A stretch of DNA of 57,212 nucleotides from assembly GCA_902593075.1 (NCBI GenBank), contig CACJHA010000004.1, positions 1 to 57,212 on the forward strand, in the 5' to 3' direction. Position 1 is the stretch's first letter. Each line of letters starts with the position of its first letter. The notes beneath the pieces were generated by a model, which had not been told where the DNA came from, ran no database searches, and was given only the letters and a program-made list of their open reading frames with translations. Shown here in pieces: positions 49,740-57,212 of the stretch. Made by a program: the position numbers and the translations under genes. Source of the stretch: an uncultured Bacteroidota bacterium. GTDB taxonomy: Bacteria > Bacteroidota > Bacteroidia > Flavobacteriales > Flavobacteriaceae.

Positions 49740-50339
49740 TCATTTGCTCCTTAATCGCAGTTCATTTACTATTTCATCTAATTTTATATTTTTTTTATTT
49801 AAAAGGATCAAAAAATGGAATAATAAATCAGCAGATTCTTCTATAAATTTCTGTTTATTATTATCCTTAGACTCAATAAGAAGCTCAACTGCTTCCTCCC
49901 CAACCTTTTGAATAATCCTGTTTTGGCCTTCACTAAACAGTTTTGAAACATAACTTTTATTACTTTTTGATAATTTTCTTTCATCAATTATATTTTCTAA
50001 AATTGATAAAAATCCATACGAAGATTTATTATCCTCAGACCAACATGTATCAAATCCTTCGTGGCATACTGGGCCCTCTGGTAATACTTTTATAAGTAAA
50101 GTATCTTTATCACAATCAAGGCTAATATCTACCAAATTCAGAAAATTTCCACTTGTTTCACCTTTTACCCAAATTGAATTTCTTGATCTTGAAAAAAAAG
50201 TTACTTTTTTTGTTTTAATCGTTCTGTCTAATGAATCGTGATTCATATATCCTAACATAAGAACCTTTTTTGTAAGGTTGTCTTGTATAATTGCTGGGAT
50301 TAATTCACTTCTAGTCTTTAAAAATTCTATATCAATCAT
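49740..50339 (-). CDS. hisIE: Bifunctional phosphoribosyl-AMP cyclohydrolase / phosphoribosyl-ATP pyrophosphatase
   Basis: MLGYMNHDSLDRTIKTKKVTFFSRSRNSIWVKGETSGN; HEGFDTCW; GQNRIIQKVGEEAVELLIESK. Confidence 0.97.
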   Translation of the reverse strand: MIDIEFLKTRSELIPAIIQDNLTKKVLMLGYMNHDSLDRTIKTKKVTFFSRSRNSIWVKGETSGNFLNLVDISLDCDKDTLLIKVLPEGPVCHEGFDTCWSEDNKSSYGFLSILENIIDERKLSKSNKSYVSKLFSEGQNRIIQKVGEEAVELLIESKDNNKQKFIEESADLLFHFLILLNKKNIKLDEIVNELRLRSK

Positions 50340-50349
50340 TTTTTAAATT

Positions 50350-51102
50350 TTATCTAACAATAATTCCATTTTTAATTAATTTATTTTTCAATTTATTAAT
50401 TGAAATATGTCCATAATGAAAAACACTTGCAGCCAGTGCTGCATCTACATTTGCGTCTTTAAAAACATCGACAAAATGTTTAATTTCTCCAGCACCACCC
50501 GAGGCTATTAGAGGTATATTAATTGATGAGCTAATTTTATTTAATGCACTAATTGCAAAACCTGATTTTGTACCATCATGATCCATAGAGGTAAACAAAA
50601 TTTCACCCGCTCCTCTATCCTCAACCTCTGATACCCATTCAAAGAGATTTAGTTTGGTAGCCACCTTACCACCAACCAAATGAATTTTCCACTCATTATC
50701 AACTAATTTTGCATCAACTGCAACTACTATACATTGATTTCCAAACTGTTTGGATAATTCATTAATCACATTAGGATTTTTGACTGCATAAGAATTTATT
50801 GATATTTTATCTGCTCCATTTTTTAATAATTTTTCTACATCTTTTATAGACTTAATTCCTCCACCCACTGTAAAAGGAATATCAATAGATTTGGCAATCT
50901 CATAGACAAGTTCATGCAGAGTTTTTCTTTTTTGTTCAGTTGCTGAAATATCTAAAAAAACAAGTTCATCAGCATTGTTTTGTGAATAATTTACAGCTAG
51001 TTCAATTGGGTCACCAGCATCTTTTAGATTGAAAAAGTTAACACCTTTTACAGTCCTACCATCTTTTATGTCTAAACAGGGTATAATTCTTTTTGCTAAC
51101 AT
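50350..51102 (-). CDS. hisF: Imidazole glycerol phosphate synthase cyclase subunit
   Basis: [56 protein letters not shown]. Confidence 0.97.
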   Translation of the reverse strand: MLAKRIIPCLDIKDGRTVKGVNFFNLKDAGDPIELAVNYSQNNADELVFLDISATEQKRKTLHELVYEIAKSIDIPFTVGGGIKSIKDVEKLLKNGADKISINSYAVKNPNVINELSKQFGNQCIVVAVDAKLVDNEWKIHLVGGKVATKLNLFEWVSEVEDRGAGEILFTSMDHDGTKSGFAISALNKISSSINIPLIASGGAGEIKHFVDVFKDANVDAALAASVFHYGHISINKLKNKLIKNGIIVR

Positions 51103-51105
51103 AAA

Positions 51106-51609
51106 TTAATTTAAATCAATTCCATCATAGAAGCCCAAATCATTATTTGTAATATTTTTAGTCAAAAGTGCAATTTGGCCAGTATGATAAGAAAAATGCT
51201 CAACAGCATGTATTAAACAACCTATACCAGAAAGTGTATATACTTGTACTTTTCTTGTTTTTAACAGATTTTCCACTGACAACTTAGTAATTGTTTTTTT
51301 TGATTCCTGAATTGTATTCGATAACATGTTTATTAGAGATGATTTAGTCATTCTTTTATCTATTTTAAATTCATTATCTCTTTCTCTATTAAATTTTTTT
51401 TCTCCCAGTGACGATATTAAATATTGTGTCATATTTCCAACAACATGAATAATTTGATTCCCAAGAGCAACCCCTTTTTTTGATGGTTTATTCCATAAAT
51501 CTTTCTCAGTTATCTTATCAATACAAATAAGAACCATTCTTAAATTTTCTTCTAAGCGATAAATAGAATTTTTTTTAATTTCGATAATCAACTTTTCATT
51601 CAATTCCAT
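51106..51609 (-). CDS. DinB-like protein embedded in the his operon
   Basis: KKGVALGNQIIHVVGNMTQYLISSLG; C-terminal LIHAVEHFSYHTGQIALLTK. Confidence 0.85.
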   Translation of the reverse strand: MELNEKLIIEIKKNSIYRLEENLRMVLICIDKITEKDLWNKPSKKGVALGNQIIHVVGNMTQYLISSLGEKKFNRERDNEFKIDKRMTKSSLINMLSNTIQESKKTITKLSVENLLKTRKVQVYTLSGIGCLIHAVEHFSYHTGQIALLTKNITNNDLGFYDGIDLN

Positions 51610-52325
51610 TTTAAATTAAATTTTTTAATATGATCCATTGAAATTAAGTTTTCATAAATTGCTTTACCTACAATAGCCCCGTCGCATCCAATTTTTAACA
51701 ATTTTTCAAGGTCATCAATTCCTTTGATTCCTCCCGAAGAAATCAATTTAATTTTCGTTTTAGACAAAATATTCTCATACATAGAAAATGATGGACCAGA
51801 GAGCATGCCATCTTTTTCTATATCTGTACAAATAACATATTTGAGATTGTATTTAAGAAAAGATTTTATTAAAGTCATAGGTGAGATATTTTCTTCGTTT
51901 AGCCAACCATTCGTATGCACTTTGAATTTGAAATAATCCACTCCCAAAATTATTTTATCAAATCCATAATATTCAATCCATTTAATAAACTTTTCGGGTT
52001 TTTTTACTGCAACACTTCCTGCAATAACTTTATTTACCCCCGAGTCAAAGGCAATTTTTATCTGATAATCCGACTTTATTCCACCCCCCAACTGAATGTC
52101 AAGATTTGTTTTTCTAACAATTTTCTCAATGATTTTAAAATTTTGAATTTTATTTGATCTAGCGCCATCTAAATCTACAATATGAAGGTATTCAACTCCA
52201 TTGTCTTGAAACTCTAATGCAACATCTACAGGGTTTTTGTTGTAAATTTTTGATGTATCGTAATTACCTTTACTTAAACGAACACATTTTCCGTCTAGAA
52301 TATCAATTGCAGGGATAATTTTCAT
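51600..52325 (-). CDS. hisA: ProFAR isomerase
   Basis: MKIIPAIDILDGKCVRLSKGNYDTSKIYNKNPVDVA; QLGGGIKS; CTDIEKDGMLSGPS; SSGGIKGIDDL. Confidence 0.96.
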   Translation of the reverse strand: MKIIPAIDILDGKCVRLSKGNYDTSKIYNKNPVDVALEFQDNGVEYLHIVDLDGARSNKIQNFKIIEKIVRKTNLDIQLGGGIKSDYQIKIAFDSGVNKVIAGSVAVKKPEKFIKWIEYYGFDKIILGVDYFKFKVHTNGWLNEENISPMTLIKSFLKYNLKYVICTDIEKDGMLSGPSFSMYENILSKTKIKLISSGGIKGIDDLEKLLKIGCDGAIVGKAIYENLISMDHIKKFNLKWN

Positions 52326-52900
52326 AGGTTTAAAAAATTTTTTAAAATACTGCTTCCCACCTTACTACTTTTTTCAGGATGAAATTGTACTCCAAAGAAA
52401 TTATCTTTTTGAATTGCAGAACTATATTCTAAACCATAGTCGGTAACTGATATAGTAGATTTGATAACAGGCACATAATAACTGTGTACAAGATACACAT
52501 ATGAATTTTCAATTTTTTCATACAAAGGACCTTTTAAGTTTTTTATGATATTCCAACCCATTTGCGGTACTTTAAGTTTATTCGTAAATTTTCTTACATC
52601 ACATGAAAAAATATTAAGTCCCTGAGTATTTCCCTCTTCCGAATTATTACAAAGAAGTTGCATGCCTAAGCATATTCCTAAAAAAGGTTGTTTCAAATTT
52701 GGAATAACTTTATCTAATCCAGTTGATTTTAGTTTTTCCATTGCTGTTGAAGCCTCCCCTACTCCTGGAAATATTACCTTATCACTATTCATAATTATTT
52801 CTTTTTCCGCAGTCAAAATTCCCCTCACGCCTAGCCTGTTTAAAGCAAACTCAAGACTCTGAACATTACCTGCTCCATAATCAACGATAGACACCTTCAT
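52322..52900 (-). CDS. hisH: Imidazole glycerol phosphate synthase amidotransferase subunit
   Basis: VDYGAGNVQSLEFALNRLG; PFLGICLGMQLL; FFGVQFHPEKSS. Confidence 0.97.
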   Translation of the reverse strand: MKVSIVDYGAGNVQSLEFALNRLGVRGILTAEKEIIMNSDKVIFPGVGEASTAMEKLKSTGLDKVIPNLKQPFLGICLGMQLLCNNSEEGNTQGLNIFSCDVRKFTNKLKVPQMGWNIIKNLKGPLYEKIENSYVYLVHSYYVPVIKSTISVTDYGLEYSSAIQKDNFFGVQFHPEKSSKVGSSILKNFLNL

Positions 52901-54027
52901 TATAATATACCTTTTGTAGTTGGCAAAACCATTTTATCAGGATCCCGTTTTACAGCCATTTTAATGGCCTTTGCAAAAGCCTTAAAAATTGACTCAATTT
53001 TATGATGCTCATTATCTCCGACCGCCTTGATATTCAAATTTGATTTTGATTCGTCCGAAAAAGATTTAAAAAAATGAATAAACATTTCCGTTGGCATTTT
53101 ACCTATCATCTCTCTCTTAAAAGAAACATCCCAAACTAACCAACTTCTTCCTCCAAAATCTAGGCTAACAGTAGCTAAAGAATCATCCATTGGTAAACAA
53201 AAACCATATCTTTCAATACCTATTTTATCTTTTAAAACCTTCTTAAATCCTTTGCCTAGTGCTATTGCTGTATCTTCAATTGTGTGGTGCTCATCAACAT
53301 CTAAATCACCTTTAACTGACAAGTTAATATCAATTCCAGAATGTTTACACAATTGGTCAAGCATATGATCAAAAAACTTTATTCCAGTATCAATTGAACT
53401 ATTCCCTGTTCCATCAAGATTCAATGAAATTTTAATGTTTGTTTCGTTAGTTTTTCTTGTAAAACTGATAGTTCGAAACTCTAATTTTAAAAAATTATAA
53501 ATACTTTTCCAGTCTTGAAAAGAAAACATTGAATTTTCATCTATGTTGGTGCCTGATTTTAAATGATCTGTAGTTTTTAAATCATTAATTAATATTCCTT
53601 TACATCCAATATTTTGTGCAAATTCTAAATCTGTTATCCTGTCGCCTATAACAAATGATTCATTGATATTAATATTTTTGTCTACTAAATATTTTTCGAT
53701 TAAACCTGTATTTGGCTTTCTTGTATTTGCATTTTCATCAGGGAAGGTCCTGTCAATTAATATTTCCTTGAAATATATTCCCTCGTTTTCAAGTGTCTTT
53801 ATTATAAAATTTTGTACTGGCCAAAATTCTTTCTCAGGAAAAGACTTTGTTCCTAATCCATCTTGATTTGTAACCATAACTAAGTCAAAATCTAACTCTT
53901 CTGAAATTTTTGACAAATATTTTAAAACACTTTTTTTAAAACTAAGTTTTTCAAATGAATCAACTTGAAAATCTTTTGGCTCATTAATTAGTGTCCCATC
54001 TCTATCAATAAAAAGTATTTTTTTCAT
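52900..54027 (-). CDS. hisB: Bifunctional histidinol-phosphatase / imidazoleglycerol-phosphate dehydratase
   Basis: HAD LFIDRDGTLINEP; IGPD GIKFFDHMLDQLCKHSGIDI, VDEHHTIEDTAIALGKG. Confidence 0.97.
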   Translation of the reverse strand: MKKILFIDRDGTLINEPKDFQVDSFEKLSFKKSVLKYLSKISEELDFDLVMVTNQDGLGTKSFPEKEFWPVQNFIIKTLENEGIYFKEILIDRTFPDENANTRKPNTGLIEKYLVDKNININESFVIGDRITDLEFAQNIGCKGILINDLKTTDHLKSGTNIDENSMFSFQDWKSIYNFLKLEFRTISFTRKTNETNIKISLNLDGTGNSSIDTGIKFFDHMLDQLCKHSGIDINLSVKGDLDVDEHHTIEDTAIALGKGFKKVLKDKIGIERYGFCLPMDDSLATVSLDFGGRSWLVWDVSFKREMIGKMPTEMFIHFFKSFSDESKSNLNIKAVGDNEHHKIESIFKAFAKAIKMAVKRDPDKMVLPTTKGIL

Positions 54028-55076
54028 TTAAGATCCATTTTAGAAAGCACTGATATTAAGGCATTGTTTTCATCTTTTTTTCCAACAGTTATTCTCAAAG
54101 TGTTTTCACAATTGTAATATTTTGAAGTGTTTCTCACAACTATTCCTAACTCTAATAATTGTTTGTATCTTTTGTTCCCATTATCAACCTTTATCATAAA
54201 GAAATTGGCATCGGATTTATAGATTTTCTTTATAAATTTTACATTTTTAATTTCATTCAATAAACGGTGTTTTTCTTGAATTATTTCACTAACCTGCTGA
54301 TAAACACCACCTTGTTCATCAAGTTTTTTAAGAGCCGCATCTATGGTTAATGAATTTATGTTATAAGGGGCTTTAATTTTATTTAAAATTTCTACAATAT
54401 ATTTATTGGCAAAACACATGCCTAGCCTTGCTCCTGCTAGACCCTGACCTTTAGAAAATGTTTGCACAACCACTAGATTTTTATGCTTAGAAATCATGGG
54501 CACAAATGAATCTCCTTCATAAAATTCAGAATAAGCCTCGTCTATTACAACGATCCCACCAAAATTATCAATAAGCTTTTGAATTTTTAGATCAGAAAAA
54601 GAGTTTCCCGTCGGATTATTTGGATTGGGAATAAATATAACCTTTGTGTTTTTTTTGATAGATGAAAAAATACTATCCTCGTCTAATTCAAATTTCACGT
54701 TAAGTGGAACTTTCAAACTTTTAATTGAATTTAAATTTGCGTGAACCTCATACATTCCGAAGGTGGGTGGGCAGATTAAAATACTATCAACATTTGGTCT
54801 ACAAAAAGCGACAATAAGTTGATTTATAATATCATCACTTCCATTTCCAAGATAAATCTGCTCTATATTAACTTTTTTTGATTCTGCAATTCTTTTTTTA
54901 AGTTTAAGCTGCATTGGATCAGGATATCTATTTAGTCCATTTTCAAATGGATTTTCATTGGCATCCATCATTATCATTTTTTTTTGATCACTTGAAAAAT
55001 CGTCCCTAGCAGATTTGTATGGGATCAATTTTAAAATCTCTTCTCGAGCTAGTGAGAAAATATATTTTTTAGTCAT
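54024..55076 (-). CDS. hisC: Histidinol-phosphate aminotransferase
   Basis: MDANENPFENGLNRYPDP; IPNPNNPTGNSF; VIDEAYSEF; TFSKGQGLAGARLGM. Confidence 0.97.
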   Translation of the reverse strand: MTKKYIFSLAREEILKLIPYKSARDDFSSDQKKMIMMDANENPFENGLNRYPDPMQLKLKKRIAESKKVNIEQIYLGNGSDDIINQLIVAFCRPNVDSILICPPTFGMYEVHANLNSIKSLKVPLNVKFELDEDSIFSSIKKNTKVIFIPNPNNPTGNSFSDLKIQKLIDNFGGIVVIDEAYSEFYEGDSFVPMISKHKNLVVVQTFSKGQGLAGARLGMCFANKYIVEILNKIKAPYNINSLTIDAALKKLDEQGGVYQQVSEIIQEKHRLLNEIKNVKFIKKIYKSDANFFMIKVDNGNKRYKQLLELGIVVRNTSKYYNCENTLRITVGKKDENNALISVLSKMDLK

Positions 55077-56358
55077 TTTGTATCTCTTTTAATCTTAAAC
55101 TAACTGACATCTTGTGGGCACCAAGGCCTTCTGCAGCGGCTAATAACTCAACATGTGGTCCAATATTCCTGATTCCATCTTTAGTGATTTTTTGAAAAGT
55201 AATTGATTTTAAAAAACTGTCTAAATTAACTCCGCTATATTGTCTGGCAAATCCATTAGTTGGAAGTGTGTGATTCGTTCCTGAAGCGTAATCACCAAGT
55301 GTCTCAGGCGAAAAGTTTCCTATAAAAACGGAGCCTGCATTTTTTAAACCATCAATATAAAATTGTTTTTTTTCTACACATATCATATAATGTTCTGGTG
55401 CATAATAATTGATAAAGTTAACAGCATCTATATCTTTATTAAAAATTACAAACTTTGAATTTTTCATTGAATCAATTAAAATATTTTTTCTATTTAGTTT
55501 AGAAATTATTTTATTTATCTCGTTTAACACACTTTTTATAACGTCTTTATCATTAGCTACCAAAATTGACTGACTATCTTTTCCGTGTTCAGCTTGGGCT
55601 AATAAATCAATTGCTACAAAGGAGGGGTTACAAGTTTTATCTGCAACTATTAGGACTTCGCTTGGGCCAGCTGGTAAGTCGATACTTACATTATACTTTA
55701 ATGCATGTTGCTTTGCAGAGGTAATAAATTGATTACCTGGACCAAAGATCTTATATACTTTTGGAATTGACTCAGTACCAATCGTAAGTGCAGCAATAGA
55801 CTGAATTCCACCTACTTTATAAATTTTTTTAATTCCACATAAAAATGCAGTATATAAAATTACATTTGAAACCTTTCCGTCAACACCGGGGGGTGTACAA
55901 ACTATAATTTCTTCACAACCGGCAATTTTTGCAGGAATAGCAAGCATTAAAAGGGTAGAAAAGAGTGGTGCGGTTCCACCAGGTATATAGAGGCCAACCT
56001 TTTCAATTGGATACTTTTTTTGCCAACACTCTACCCCTTTTGAAGTTTCAACTATAATTTTTTTTGATTTTTGAGCAGAATGAAACTTATAAATATTATT
56101 GTAAGCAACCGAAATAGCCTTTTTTAATTCAGAATCCACGTTATCTTTAGAATCTGATATTTCAGCTTCAGAAACTAAAAAATCTTTAATTAAAACATTA
56201 TCATATTTTAAAGTATATTTTGTAAGCGCTTCATCTCCTTTATTTTTTACGTCTTCAAAAATTTTTTTAACAACCAATTCATTTTCGCTATAGGATGTTG
56301 CTAACCTGGAACATATTTCATTCCATTTTTCTTTTTGTGGATTATAAACTATTTCCAT
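55069..56358 (-). CDS. hisD: Histidinol dehydrogenase (start revised from 56385 to 56358)
   Basis: [16 protein letters not shown] after a TAATG overlap; [57 protein letters not shown]. Confidence 0.97.
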   Translation of the reverse strand: MEIVYNPQKEKWNEICSRLATSYSENELVVKKIFEDVKNKGDEALTKYTLKYDNVLIKDFLVSEAEISDSKDNVDSELKKAISVAYNNIYKFHSAQKSKKIIVETSKGVECWQKKYPIEKVGLYIPGGTAPLFSTLLMLAIPAKIAGCEEIIVCTPPGVDGKVSNVILYTAFLCGIKKIYKVGGIQSIAALTIGTESIPKVYKIFGPGNQFITSAKQHALKYNVSIDLPAGPSEVLIVADKTCNPSFVAIDLLAQAEHGKDSQSILVANDKDVIKSVLNEINKIISKLNRKNILIDSMKNSKFVIFNKDIDAVNFINYYAPEHYMICVEKKQFYIDGLKNAGSVFIGNFSPETLGDYASGTNHTLPTNGFARQYSGVNLDSFLKSITFQKITKDGIRNIGPHVELLAAAEGLGAHKMSVSLRLKEIQND

Positions 56359-57209
56359 TATAGTACCATTTTTTCTATTGGACAAACTAAAATATCTTCT
56401 GCACCTTCTTTTTTAAGTTTATCGATTATATTCCAAAAATCTTCATAATTGATAACTGAATGAATAGAACTCCATCCGTCTTTTGCTAGAGGAAGGACTG
56501 TGGGACTCTTTAATACAGGAAGAATCTTAGATATTTTATTTATACTCTTATTAGGAGCATTCATTAAAATATATTTAAATTTTTTTGCCAGTAAAACTGA
56601 TTTAATCCTGAAAGTCAAATTTTTGATTTCAGCATAAATCTTTTTATTAACTTTTCCAGATTGAACCAAAACTGCCTCTGAATCAAGTAATTTAATAACT
56701 TCAACTAAATTATTTTCAAACAAAGTACTTCCACTAGAAACAATGTCACATACAGCATCTGCAAGACCCATACTAGGTGATATTTCAACTGATCCATTTA
56801 TAATATGCAAATCAGATTTAATTTTTTCTTTTTCTAAAAATCTCTTTAAAGTATTTGGATAAGAAGTAGCAATCCGAATGCTATTTAAGTCACTTTTATC
56901 TTTGTATTTAAAGTCATTTGGGACTGCAATGGATACTCTACATTTTGAAAAACCCAGTCTTTCTAATACTTTAAATTGAAAACCCTTTTCATAAAGAGTG
57001 TTTTCTCCGATAATCGCCAAATCTATTACACCATCGTCCAAATATTTAGGAATGTCTCCATTCCTAAGAAAATAAATTTCTATAGGGTAATTTTTTGAAA
57101 TTACTTTTAATTGGTCTCTGTATATTTCAAAATTTATACCACAATCCTTTATGAGTCTAAGAGATTCTTCATTCAATCTTCCACTTTTTTGAATCGCAAT
57201 TTTTATCAT
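56358..57209 (-). CDS. hisG: ATP phosphoribosyltransferase, long form with C-terminal domain
   Basis: IKIAIQKSGRLNEESLRLIKDCGI; DLAIIGENTL; C-terminal SPTVLPLAKDGWSSIHSVI...EDILVCPIEKMVL. Confidence 0.96.
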   Translation of the reverse strand: MIKIAIQKSGRLNEESLRLIKDCGINFEIYRDQLKVISKNYPIEIYFLRNGDIPKYLDDGVIDLAIIGENTLYEKGFQFKVLERLGFSKCRVSIAVPNDFKYKDKSDLNSIRIATSYPNTLKRFLEKEKIKSDLHIINGSVEISPSMGLADAVCDIVSSGSTLFENNLVEVIKLLDSEAVLVQSGKVNKKIYAEIKNLTFRIKSVLLAKKFKYILMNAPNKSINKISKILPVLKSPTVLPLAKDGWSSIHSVINYEDFWNIIDKLKKEGAEDILVCPIEKMVL

Positions 57210-57212
57210 TTT

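Overview
This 57.2 kb window is AT-rich and densely packed. Gene content and promoter sequences look like a streamlined Bacteroidota genome, probably marine Flavobacteriia; that placement is inference from gene families and TAnnTTTG boxes, with no search run. Most genes are housekeeping: glyA (5'-truncated), fsa, tag, pheT, recG, uvrD/pcrA, holA, a fused 2-oxoacid dehydrogenase E1, uvrA, ggt, glmM-like, aroC, mutS2, ung, SUI1/YciH, and a complete minus-strand his operon (hisG-D-C-B-H-A-[DinB-like]-F-IE, followed by DUF2461). One RNA gene is clear: a small SRP RNA at about 2297-2400. I found no CRISPR array, transposase, phage gene, rRNA or tRNA, and no convincing new multi-gene defence or mobile system. 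The items most worth a second look are: an orphan C-terminal cupredoxin copper-ligand motif just behind SUI1 (43009-43062); a DinB-like gene translationally embedded between hisA and hisF; an 18-bp palindrome made of two back-to-back -7 boxes between divergent lpxL-like and rhomboid genes; an unlisted 34-aa membrane peptide (44556-44660); a pseudo-M1-peptidase/beta-barrel protein with a degraded zinc site; and a secreted matrixin-like protease whose start codon overlaps the aroC stop.
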